Positions 1 to 6,017 of a stretch of DNA of 6,311 nucleotides are shown piece by piece; position 1 is the first letter of the stretch; each line of letters opens with the position of its first letter. Position numbers and translations under genes: made by a program. The stretch comes from Methanobacteriota archaeon. Lineage in GTDB: Archaea; Thermoplasmatota; Thermoplasmata; RBG-16-68-12. Where the stretch lies: positions 1-6,311 of the forward strand of contig VBLR01000175.1 in NCBI GenBank assembly GCA_005878665.1, read 5' to 3'. Under the pieces are notes generated by a model. The model worked only from the letters and a program-made list of their open reading frames with translations. It did no database searches and was not told the DNA's origin.

Positions 1-49
1 CCGGTTCGACTCTCGTAACGCGCGTCCCCGCAAATGCTTAGCCATTCAC

Positions 50-68
50 ACTCCTCGATCGAGGGAGT
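50..68. repeat. Short inverted repeat downstream of the MDR gene
   Basis: ACTCC (50-54) pairs with GGAGT (64-68). The core CCTCGATCGAGG (53-64) is itself a perfect palindrome. It lies 18 bases past the stop codon of the minus-strand MDR gene, so it could be a 3' hairpin or end signal for that transcript, but no T-tract follows on the minus strand. The rest of 1-86 holds no gene I can support. The plus-strand frames contain stops at 16-18 and 39-41, which could be the tail of an unseen gene. Confidence 0.3.
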
Positions 69-86
69 ATCATCCCATCGTCGGGG

Positions 87-1019
87 CTAGGCGACGACCC
101 GCAAGACAATTTTGCCGCGGTTGTGGCCAGCGAGGCCCTGTGCAAACGCCTCGCGGGCGTTGGAGAGGGAGAACACCGAGGCCACGATGGGACGTATCGT
201 GCCCGCATCGACGAGCCGGCCGATCTGGATGAGTTGGTCTCTGTTGGGCTGCACAAGGATCGATGCGGCTCGCACACCGTACTTCGCCGCCTTGTCCTCC
301 GGAGCATCGCCCGCAATGGTGACGAGGACTCCGTGTTCACGCAAAACCCCCCAGGAGCGCTCCAAGGTGTCCCCGCCCACCGTGTCGAGGACCGCGTCCA
401 CGTCCCTGACCGCCTCCTCGAATCGGACCGACGAGTAATCCAGGACCTTGTCCGCGCCCAGGCCCGTGAGGAACTCATCATGGCGCTTCGAGGCGGTCGC
501 GATGACCTCGGCTCCCCGCCAATGAGCGAACTGCACGGCGAAGCTGCCCACGCCGCCCGCCGCTCCGTGGATCAAGACCCGATCGCCGCGGGAGAGTCGC
601 GCATGATCGAACAGCGCCTGCCAGGCCGTCAGGCCCGATAGCGGCACGGCGGCGGCTTGGACATGATCCAGCGACCTCGGCTTCGGCGCAAGATCTGCCG
701 CGCGCACCGCCGCGTACTCGGCCGCGGCGCCGTCCCGCCAGAAGTTGAGTAACCCATAGACCGTATCGCCTTCCGCGAGGTCCCTCACATCGGGGGCGAC
801 TCGTTCCACCTTCCCGGAAACCTCGAAGCTCGGGACGATTGGACGCCGGTCCTTGCCATGGACGTCCGTCCATGTCGAGTTCCAAGTCAATTCGGTCGGT
901 GTGATGGCGGCCGCGTGCACGCGGACCAGCGCGTCGCCCTCCCCCAGGCGAGGCTCCGGTGCGTCCTCGTAGCGTAGGGTCTCGGGTCCTCCACGCGTCC
1001 GGCTCCGAACGGCTTTCAT
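87..1019 (-). CDS. Zinc-independent MDR family NADP-dependent oxidoreductase (quinone oxidoreductase-like)
   Basis: This is a 310-residue medium-chain dehydrogenase/reductase, the usual length for the quinone oxidoreductase branch. Residues 1-125 form the GroES-like N-terminal domain (GEGDALVRVHAAAITPTEL, EVSGKVERV, GDTVYGL). The Rossmann domain follows, with the nucleotide-binding loop HGAAGGVGS at about 151-159. The segment ending the second strand, TASKRH at 175-180, is rich in Ser/Lys/Arg, which suggests NADPH rather than NADH. The protein contains no cysteine at all, so both the catalytic and structural zinc sites of alcohol dehydrogenases are absent. It probably reduces a quinone or an alpha,beta-unsaturated carbonyl in the cytoplasm; the substrate is not predictable. 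The ATG at 1017-1019 begins the classic MKAV start of the family. No strong Shine-Dalgarno precedes it. It is divergent from the DUF4287 gene across 107 bp. Family assignment is firm, the reaction is inferred. Confidence 0.93.
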   Translation of the reverse strand: MKAVRSRTRGGPETLRYEDAPEPRLGEGDALVRVHAAAITPTELTWNSTWTDVHGKDRRPIVPSFEVSGKVERVAPDVRDLAEGDTVYGLLNFWRDGAAAEYAAVRAADLAPKPRSLDHVQAAAVPLSGLTAWQALFDHARLSRGDRVLIHGAAGGVGSFAVQFAHWRGAEVIATASKRHDEFLTGLGADKVLDYSSVRFEEAVRDVDAVLDTVGGDTLERSWGVLREHGVLVTIAGDAPEDKAAKYGVRAASILVQPNRDQLIQIGRLVDAGTIRPIVASVFSLSNAREAFAQGLAGHNRGKIVLRVVA

Positions 1020-1126
1020 AGTCCAGGTTATCCTGCGCTCAGATTCGCACTTCGATCACGGCGACCCCGGAAAGTTCTTTCGACGATCCCGGCAATCCGG
1101 CGGCTGGTCACAGGACGGAGATTTCG
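1020..1126. promoter_or_regulatory. Divergent promoter gap between the MDR and DUF4287 genes
   Basis: This 107 bp gap must hold the starts of both transcripts. It contains a perfect 5 bp inverted repeat, GAAAGTTCTTTC at 1070-1081, which could be a small operator or chance. The A/T-rich tract there, GGAAAGTTCTTTC, is the best place for a BRE/TATA-like element for the rightward gene, but it is a weak match. No clear TATA box is visible for the leftward gene. Confidence 0.35.
1117..1120 (+). promoter_or_regulatory. Shine-Dalgarno GGAG for the DUF4287 gene
   Basis: GGAG lies 6 bases upstream of the ATG at 1127. This supports that start over the in-frame ATGs at 1154 and 1163, which would cut into the N-terminal domain. 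Confidence 0.55.
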
Positions 1127-1693
1127 ATGGCCAAAACGCGTGATTGGCAAGCGATGAGGGACATGTCTGCGCGGCTCCTGAAGGAGCGCACGGGCGAAGG
1201 AGTGGACACATGGAATCGACGCATCCAACGGGAGCGATTCGACGACGAGGAGGCGCTCCGTGCGTGGCTCACCAAGCAAGGCGTGACCGGCTACGCGCAA
1301 TCGCTCCTCGTCATGGAGCGATTCGGCTACCCGGATTTCCTTCTCGCCACCGCCGATGAGCTCATTGACGGACAGTACGCGGACCGGCCACAGCTCCGTC
1401 CGATCTTCGACGCGATCATCGACGCCGCCTCGGGCCTGGGCGCGGTCACGACTCAGGCCCGGAAGACGTTTGTCGCTCTCGTCTCGCCGCGACGGACGTT
1501 CGCACGAATCCAGCCGACGACAAGGAACCGCGTCGATCTCAGCCTCCGACTGGAAGGTCGGAAGCCCCGCGGGCGGCTCCAGCCGTCGAAGATTAACGAG
1601 ACCATGCCGGTGCAGATTGAACTCACCGTGCGCGATCAGGTCGACTCCGAGGTGGTGGCTTGGCTGCAACAGGCCTACGACGAGAACCGTTAA
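1127..1693 (+). CDS. DUF4287 and DUF5655 domain protein of unknown function
   Basis: This is a 188-residue soluble protein with no signal peptide or membrane segment. Residues about 8-68 match the DUF4287 pattern as I remember it: an amphipathic helix with a KERTGEGVDTW motif, then LRAWLTKQGVTGYAQSLLVMERFG. Residues about 88-186 match DUF5655: LRPIFDAIIDAASGLGAVTTQARKT, the VSPRRTFARIQPTTRNRVDLSLRL strand pair, and a C-terminal helix. The two domains often occur together or as separate proteins in bacteria and archaea, and neither has an established biochemical role. The basic, two-layer C-terminal half could bind a nucleic acid or nucleotide, but that is speculation. It is transcribed alone, divergent from the MDR gene and convergent with the VOC gene, with a 30 bp gap after its TAA. 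Confidence 0.85.
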   Translation: MAKTRDWQAMRDMSARLLKERTGEGVDTWNRRIQRERFDDEEALRAWLTKQGVTGYAQSLLVMERFGYPDFLLATADELIDGQYADRPQLRPIFDAIIDAASGLGAVTTQARKTFVALVSPRRTFARIQPTTRNRVDLSLRLEGRKPRGRLQPSKINETMPVQIELTVRDQVDSEVVAWLQQAYDENR

Positions 1694-1723
1694 CAAGGCG
1701 CTGCCTCGCCGATCGAGATCCCA

Positions 1724-2095
1724 TCAATCCGTGAGGACGAACTCGTTCCCGTCGGGGTCCGCGATGGTTGCGTTCCAGTTGCCCCACGGTTTCTTTTCTG
1801 GGCGGTCCGTGACGGTCCCGCCCTTCCTCTCGATCGCGCGTGCGGCGCGCCTTACGTCCGTGACGGAGAAGTAGATTCCCGACACGGTCCCGGCGGGTCG
1901 CCCGGGTTCGTCCTTTCCTTGGACGTGCATCGAGATGGGGGGGCCCTGCGGGATTCGGAATGAGGCGGACTCTCCCCCTTCGTCGTACCAGATTTCTTTC
2001 AGACCGAGCACGTCATGGTAGAACTTGCGGGCATTCTTGATGTCGTGGACATGCACCCAGATCGAGTTGAGCTTTCGAATCGGCGAGACGGGCAT
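1724..2095 (-). CDS. VOC family (glyoxalase/bleomycin-resistance/dioxygenase fold) protein
   Basis: This is a 123-residue single-chain protein with the two beta-alpha-beta-beta-beta modules of the vicinal oxygen chelate fold. Module 1 is KLNSIWVHVHDIKNARKFYHDVLGL, then the SFRI and ISMHVQG strands (9-60). Module 2 is GIYFSVTDVRRAARAIERKGG, then the WGNWNATIADPDGNEFVLTD end (73-123). Likely metal ligands are a His in the first strand (H15 or H17), His57 and Glu118. The DPDGNEF ending is typical of the family. Members include glyoxalase I, epimerases, dioxygenases and drug-binding proteins, and the sequence does not decide between them. A GTG at 2104 in the same frame gives three more residues (126 aa). 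I prefer the ATG at 2095 because GAGGTG sits 6 bases before it. It lies 84 bp downstream of the nucleotidyltransferase gene on the same strand. Confidence 0.92.
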   Translation of the reverse strand: MPVSPIRKLNSIWVHVHDIKNARKFYHDVLGLKEIWYDEGGESASFRIPQGPPISMHVQGKDEPGRPAGTVSGIYFSVTDVRRAARAIERKGGTVTDRPEKKPWGNWNATIADPDGNEFVLTD

Positions 2096-2101
2096 CGACC
2101 A

Positions 2102-2107
2102 CACCTC
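2102..2107 (-). promoter_or_regulatory. Shine-Dalgarno GAGGTG deciding the VOC start
   Basis: The minus strand reads GAGAGGTGTGGTCGATG. GAGGTG is a near-ideal archaeal Shine-Dalgarno with a 6-base spacer to the ATG at 2095. It overlaps the competing GTG start at 2104, which itself has no good site upstream. Confidence 0.6.
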
Positions 2108-2112
2108 TCACC

Positions 2113-2159
2113 CCGAAACCGCAGAGGATTTGAAAGATTGTTCGGCGTGCCGAAACCGC
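2113..2159 (-). repeat. Two exact 10 bp direct repeats GCGGTTTCGG upstream of the VOC gene
   Basis: On the minus strand GCGGTTTCGG occurs at 2159-2150 and again at 2122-2113, 37 bp apart start to start, about three and a half helical turns. The AT-richer stretch between them (AATCTTTCAAATC) is the best TATA-like candidate for the VOC gene. This arrangement fits a pair of regulator sites flanking a promoter. No regulator gene is present in the window, so the function is inferred. Confidence 0.45.
2141..2154. terminator. Perfect dyad TTCGGC-GT-GCCGAA: possible terminator or operator
   Basis: Six-base arms separated by GT form a perfect 14 bp dyad, 26 bases past the stop of the nucleotidyltransferase gene and 46 bases before the VOC ATG. 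On the minus strand it is followed by AACAATCTTTCAAATCC, which is only moderately T-rich. It could end or attenuate read-through from the upstream gene, or be a protein-binding dyad, since its arms share the CCGAA core with the direct repeat here. Confidence 0.35.
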
Positions 2160-2179
2160 TTCATGCTGGGAGGGGTCGC

Positions 2180-3022
2180 TCATCGGACGATTTCCTCCAC
2201 CTCGCGGAACCATGGTTTCGCTGTGCCGACCTTGGCTCGTTTCTGCCACGCCCGCCCCTTTGGGACGGACTGAAGCGCAGCCTCCAGCTTTCCGATTCGA
2301 CTCTCGATCCGCCCTGCGAACTCTGCGGGGACTTTTGCCTCCGCCACGAAGTTGCCGAGCAGTTGTCGCGACTTCGCAAGGTTCTGCGTCGATTCGTACC
2401 AAAACCCCCAGTCGTCGGCCAAGAGGTCGGCGATGTGTCCGGCATCGATCGTCTCCCGATCCCCGTTCGCGGCTCGTTTCACCTCGTGCCCGAGGAACAG
2501 CACGATCAGGTCCACGAGGTCCTTGCGTCCGATCCGATGGATCTGCAGCTTCTCGAGGACCATGTCCGTGAGGGAAATCGTGGGAGAGTCGAGCTCGAGC
2601 CGTCCGTTACCGGGTTTCTTGCCAAACAGGACGTCATGGCTGAATTCGAGCCGGTCGAGGAAGATGTCGACGTGGAACCGATTCTGGCCCTCGTAGTACA
2701 CGAGCCGTCGGTCGCCGAAGAACCCGTTGATCATGTCGTCCGGCTTGAATCCGAGTCTCTCGAACACGCGGCTGATCGAGCGGCCTTGGCTCGCATATCC
2801 CATCAGGTCGAGATCGGTGAACAGGGGCGTGCCTTCGCTGATGCGTCCCACGCGGTGCAGGACCGAGATGCACTCCGGCACGTGCGTCGAGTGGGCGTAG
2901 ATGCCGAGGGAACCCAGGATTCGCAACGACGTCCCTTGGGCCTGGGCCGCGTCGACAATCGCCCGCGCCTCGCGGAGGAAATCGTCTTCTCCGAGGGCCA
3001 CGAAGGACGGTTCGTTTGGCAT
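2180..3022 (-). CDS. Nucleotidyltransferase-fold protein (minimal NTase type)
   Basis: This is a 280-residue soluble protein. The DNA polymerase beta-like nucleotidyltransferase signature is complete: RILGSLGIYAH with the Gly-Ser pair at 37-38, TDLDL with D70 and D72, and the third carboxylate D119 in FHVDIFLD. A helical region follows (SLTDMVLEKLQIHRIGRKDLVDLIVLFLGHEV, 150-181), then DDWGFWYESTQNL (203-215) and a basic, Trp-containing tail. The layout matches a family of about 280 residues, known in archaea and actinobacteria and usually annotated only as nucleotidyltransferase family protein. The fold is shared with AbiEii toxins, MNT antitoxins and aminoglycoside adenylyltransferases, but no toxin-antitoxin partner lies beside it. 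The ATG at 3022 is chosen because the family-like sequence begins there. The frame stays open to 3280, but that extension is Arg/Pro-rich and runs into the permease gene. No Shine-Dalgarno is visible. Fold is sure, substrate unknown. Confidence 0.88.
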   Translation of the reverse strand: MPNEPSFVALGEDDFLREARAIVDAAQAQGTSLRILGSLGIYAHSTHVPECISVLHRVGRISEGTPLFTDLDLMGYASQGRSISRVFERLGFKPDDMINGFFGDRRLVYYEGQNRFHVDIFLDRLEFSHDVLFGKKPGNGRLELDSPTISLTDMVLEKLQIHRIGRKDLVDLIVLFLGHEVKRAANGDRETIDAGHIADLLADDWGFWYESTQNLAKSRQLLGNFVAEAKVPAEFAGRIESRIGKLEAALQSVPKGRAWQKRAKVGTAKPWFREVEEIVR

Positions 3023-3229
3023 GGTCGCACGAGGGTGAGGCGGGCGGCCTCCGGGACCAGACCGAACCCAACGGCGGATGTGGGAGGCTCGCCGCAGCCA
3101 ACGCGCGTCGCGCGAATCGCTAGGTCCGTATAAGGATGCGCACGGAGCGTCCCTGACGAATCGAAATGCGCGTGGCAAAAGCTTGATGAACGGACGACCG
3201 GTTACCGCCGCGGGAGCGGGGGCGAGCCC
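3023..3229. promoter_or_regulatory. Divergent intergenic region between the NTase and permease genes
   Basis: This 207 bp gap holds the starts of two divergent transcripts. The clearest promoter element is GTATAAGG at 3128-3135 on the plus strand, which would place a permease start near 3157 and leave a leader of about 70 bases. Its complement, CCTTATAC, could also act leftward. A CGCGCG-T-CGCGCG dyad lies at 3102-3114. The leader contains a six-codon reading frame (3166-3186, MRVAKA) that I do not call a gene. Confidence 0.4.
3128..3135 (+). promoter_or_regulatory. TATA-box-like element GTATAAGG
   Basis: This is the only strong TATA-like octamer in the gap, about 95 bases upstream of the permease ATG. 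An archaeal transcript would start about 25 bases downstream. No clear purine-rich BRE is adjacent, so the strength is uncertain. Confidence 0.4.
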
Positions 3230-4891
3230 ATGGGTGAGGTCGACGTTTTCGCGAGACCGGGGGCGCAGGCGACCGCACAAGTCCAGGTTTTCACGCGACG
3301 GGCCTCGGGGCTCGTCCGCGTCATGTCGCCGTACTCCGCGTTCGCGTACAACGTCCTGAACATCGGAGTCATTTTTCCCTGGGTGTACATCACGACCTTG
3401 TCGGTCTTCCCGAACGCCAACGTATGGGTGGGGATCATCGTCACCGGGCTCTTCACCGGATTCCTGGCCGTGGTCTACGCCGGGCTGGCCTCCGCGATGC
3501 CTCGGACTGGAGGCGACTACGTGTTCCAGAGCCGGACGCTAAGGCCGTGGCTAGGCTTCGCCATTGTGTCGACGATGATCATCACGTTCTTCCTGCAATG
3601 GCAGGCGCTCGGCGGCTGGCTTGTCGCGGTCCTTGGCCTTTCGCCGATGTTCCTCGGACTTGGTCTCACGACAGGGAACCAGATGTTCATCGACTGGGGC
3701 GTTTGGTTTGCGACACCGATGGGTGCGATGATCACCACAATGGTATCCTCGACGATCGCCGCCGCCGTATTGATCAAGAGCTTCCGTTGGTTTGTCAAGA
3801 TTCAGTGGGTGATGTGGTACGGATTCCTCTTGAGCTTCTTCCTCATGGTCGTGATGTTCTTCCTCACGCCGACCTCCACCTTCGTCGCGCGCTTCGACCG
3901 GGCAACGCAGGTGATCGTGGGCCCGGGCGGTCTCACGTACGGACAGCTCCTTTCAGGCTACTTCACGCCCACGACCGAAGCGGCATGGCTAACGACTCTA
4001 CTCGTTGCTCCGGTGGCCCTCACGAGCCTCGGCTGGGTCGGGTATGCGCAAGAACAGGCTGGCGAGATCCAGGGGGCGCAAAGCCTCCGGAATCAGATGT
4101 TTATCAACCTCGGCGGCGGACTCGTCAGCATGGTGATGATGGCCGTCCTCGCGTTCGCGATGATTCAAACTGTCGGCCAGAACTGGTTATCGGGTGCCGC
4201 CGCGGCGTCGTTCGTTCCCGGGCTGCCAATGATTGCGCCCTGGTTCAGCAACCTTGCCATGATGCTCACTGACAATCCGATCATCCTGTTCCTCATGATC
4301 GTCGGGGTCCTGCTCAACGCCTTGCAAGTCGTCTTCAATGTCATCGTCGGATGGACTCGGGTCGCTGTCGCCATGTCGATCGACGGGGCTCTGCCGAAGG
4401 TCGTCAGCCACGTGAGTCCGCGCACGCACACGCCGGTCTACGCGCACCTCATCTTCTTGATCCTCGGCGGCTACGTGTATGCGTACATCTACAACATGGT
4501 GCCGGGGTACCTCACGTACACCCTTGCCGTCACCGCGGTCGCGACCGTCATGTACATCGGGACCGCCATCGGCGGGGCCATCTTCCCGAGGACCCGGCGC
4601 GAAGTGTATCGGACGTCCCCGATCGCGAAGTACAAAGTCGGTCCGATCCCGGTCATCACGATTTGCGGTGCCATCGCCGCCGCGTTCAGCGCCGCGATGC
4701 TCTACCTTTACATTGTCGAGCCGTTCCTCGGCATCGCGAACCTGTCGGCCGGGTTTGACGGAGTGAAATCGCTCCTCATCATGCTCGCGATTTTCGTCGG
4801 CTGGTCCGTCTACTACTTCGTGCGACGGGCATACTTAAAGAGCGTCGGGATTAACCTGGACCTCGCGTACAAGGAGATCCCGCCGATCTAG
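3230..4891 (+). CDS. APC superfamily amino acid permease, 12 transmembrane segments
   Basis: This is a 553-residue integral membrane protein, typical for the amino acid-polyamine-organocation superfamily. A cytoplasmic N-tail of about 30 residues ends in FTRRASGLVR, a start common in archaeal APC proteins. Hydrophobic segments lie near 34-58, 65-90, 107-136, 155-182, 190-213, 252-272, 290-316, 350-383, 403-423, 427-452, 470-497 and 513-531. The TM2-TM3 loop holds MPRTGGDYVFQSR (90-102), the APC GGxYxxxSR signature. The TM8 exit has VAMSIDGALPK (379-389), another hallmark. It should import an amino acid or related amine by proton or sodium coupling, or by exchange; the substrate cannot be read from sequence. 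The ATG at 3230 has only weak upstream GGGAG (13 bases away), but the conserved N-tail supports it. It stands alone, divergent from the NTase gene and convergent with the phosphoesterase gene. Confidence 0.93.
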   Translation: MGEVDVFARPGAQATAQVQVFTRRASGLVRVMSPYSAFAYNVLNIGVIFPWVYITTLSVFPNANVWVGIIVTGLFTGFLAVVYAGLASAMPRTGGDYVFQSRTLRPWLGFAIVSTMIITFFLQWQALGGWLVAVLGLSPMFLGLGLTTGNQMFIDWGVWFATPMGAMITTMVSSTIAAAVLIKSFRWFVKIQWVMWYGFLLSFFLMVVMFFLTPTSTFVARFDRATQVIVGPGGLTYGQLLSGYFTPTTEAAWLTTLLVAPVALTSLGWVGYAQEQAGEIQGAQSLRNQMFINLGGGLVSMVMMAVLAFAMIQTVGQNWLSGAAAASFVPGLPMIAPWFSNLAMMLTDNPIILFLMIVGVLLNALQVVFNVIVGWTRVAVAMSIDGALPKVVSHVSPRTHTPVYAHLIFLILGGYVYAYIYNMVPGYLTYTLAVTAVATVMYIGTAIGGAIFPRTRREVYRTSPIAKYKVGPIPVITICGAIAAAFSAAMLYLYIVEPFLGIANLSAGFDGVKSLLIMLAIFVGWSVYYFVRRAYLKSVGINLDLAYKEIPPI

Positions 4892-4897
4892 GATGCC

Positions 4898-4917
4898 ACT
4901 CCGAATCCGCCCGGAGT
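4898..4917. terminator. Hairpin between convergent genes
   Basis: ACTCCG (4898-4903) pairs perfectly with CGGAGT (4912-4917) across an 8-base loop. It fills most of the 33 bp gap between the stop codons of the permease and the metallophosphoesterase. It could act on both transcripts, but there is no T-tract on either side, which archaeal intrinsic terminators normally need. Confidence 0.3.
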
Positions 4918-4924
4918 CGAGCGC

Positions 4925-5908
4925 TCAGCCCGTCGTGAACTGATAGCTCAACACACGGTCCCTCTCGAGGTTGATGATTGCACCGCGGAGCGTCCCTGCG
5001 CTGTATTCGGAACCCGGATCCACGCACACGGTCCGTTTGAGTTTCGCGGCGTTCTTCGTCTCGTGGATGTGCCCGTGGAGTCCGAGGACCGGCTGTGTTT
5101 CGACGATTGCGGAACGGAAGGTCGTGCTGCCGACGGGAATCAAGACCTGTTGTCCCCCCCGCACCACCGGTCGTGGCGGGTCCGTCGTCTCGTCGAGTTT
5201 CGGCGCGATGTCCAACCCGGTCTCATACGGAGGCGCGTGCATCAGATAGATGCAGCGAGCGGGATCCTCAACCCGGCTTAACAGTGGATCAAGACGTCGC
5301 TTGAGGCCGTCTTCCGAGAGCTCCCTCGGCGTGTGCCAGGGTGAAGGATTCGTCCAGCCAAATCCTAGGATCTCATGATCCTCATCGAACCGGGTCACCT
5401 TCTCGTCGATGTAGTGGACGTGTGGGGTTGATTCAACGTGCAGGAGGGCCTCGGGCTTGTCGTCGTTGCCGCCGATCCAGTACAACGGGATGTCGAGCGG
5501 GGCCAGATGCTTCTCGGCCATCTCGGTCCATCGGCGCATCTGGTCAATCATCCGGTCGGTGAAGAGAGACTCGACTTTGTCCGGACTCGCCCGGAAGCGG
5601 GCGTACTCGTCCTCCGTCATCCGGACCGGATACGGACCGGAGTCCGCGATTGCCTTCTCAATAGGCGCCAATTCGGCCTCGCTGAGGTTGTCGCGGGCTC
5701 CGCCCGCGAGGCGCGTCTGGTAGCGGCCGTCTCGCTGCTGCACGATCGGGGTGATCGATTTGGCGGTCAGGTCTCCACCGATGAGGAGGGCGTCCGCATC
5801 GTAGAACGTGGCCGCGGCCAGGAACTTCCGAAAGGTGATCTCGGACCCGTGGAGATCGGCGGCGAGGAAGAGTCGCTTGTACTTGCGCTCCCGCGGTTTC
5901 CGAGCCAT
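4925..5908 (-). CDS. Calcineurin-like metallophosphoesterase with a large insert
   Basis: This is a 327-residue soluble protein with all five metal-binding blocks of the calcineurin-like phosphoesterase family: AADLHGS (D18, H20), GGDLT (D46), GGNDDK (N148, with Asp where many members have His), LMHAPP (H224) and GLHGHIHE (H280, H282), followed by DPGSEY. These residues hold two metal ions for hydrolysis of a phosphoester; the true substrate is unknown. Between blocks 2 and 3 there are about 100 residues instead of a short linker. They include charged helices around 76-135 (for example KVESLFTDRMIDQMRRW) and probably form a cap or dimer surface. The ATG at 5908 starts MARKPRERKYKRLFLAADLHGS, right before block 1. 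The same frame is open further upstream to 6241, but that part is not family-like and lies antisense to the Nudix gene. No Shine-Dalgarno is present, consistent with a leaderless start. Confidence 0.92.
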   Translation of the reverse strand: MARKPRERKYKRLFLAADLHGSEITFRKFLAAATFYDADALLIGGDLTAKSITPIVQQRDGRYQTRLAGGARDNLSEAELAPIEKAIADSGPYPVRMTEDEYARFRASPDKVESLFTDRMIDQMRRWTEMAEKHLAPLDIPLYWIGGNDDKPEALLHVESTPHVHYIDEKVTRFDEDHEILGFGWTNPSPWHTPRELSEDGLKRRLDPLLSRVEDPARCIYLMHAPPYETGLDIAPKLDETTDPPRPVVRGGQQVLIPVGSTTFRSAIVETQPVLGLHGHIHETKNAAKLKRTVCVDPGSEYSAGTLRGAIINLERDRVLSYQFTTG

Positions 5909-5934
5909 CGCTGGACCGGGCCACGCCCGCGCGG

Positions 5935-5950
5935 CTCTTATCAGTTTGGA
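5935..5950. promoter_or_regulatory. TATA-like element shared by the divergent phosphoesterase and Nudix genes
   Basis: The minus strand reads TCCAAACTGATAAGAG, a BRE-like CCAAA followed by TATA-like CTGATAAG, centred 32 bases before the phosphoesterase ATG. This gives a nearly leaderless transcript. On the plus strand the same bases read CTTATCAG, about 27 bases before a GTG at 5967 in the Nudix frame. It is the only AT-rich stretch in an otherwise very GC-rich gap. Confidence 0.45.
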
Positions 5951-6017
5951 CCGCAAGGCCTTTGCCGTGGTGTGTGCTCCCCAAATCGTGCCCGGCACGG
6001 GTCCGTTCCTCTGGCTC

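Noticed and set aside
1..32. GGTTCGACTC near the left edge, resembling the T-arm of a tRNA 3' end
   Set aside because: Around TTCGA the stem has a C-C mismatch and a G-T pair, and the following bases give no matching acceptor end or CCA. The upstream part lies outside the window, so it cannot be supported.
1697..1710. GGCG/CGCC short stem in the DUF4287/VOC convergent gap
   Set aside because: It has only four base pairs and no T-tract, which is too weak to call a terminator in GC-rich DNA.
2015..3133. Long plus-strand frame (372 codons) across the nucleotidyltransferase region
   Set aside because: It is antisense to a gene with complete NTase motifs, its translation has no recognisable domain, and it also overlaps the VOC gene. 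It is a GC-rich shadow frame.
3166..3186. Six-codon reading frame MRVAKA in the possible permease leader
   Set aside because: It has no Shine-Dalgarno and no sign of conservation. A frame this short is expected by chance.
3023..3280. Upstream extension of the nucleotidyltransferase frame by 86 codons
   Set aside because: The extension is Arg/Pro-rich, unlike the family, and overlaps the first codons of the permease on the other strand. The family-like sequence begins at the ATG at 3022.
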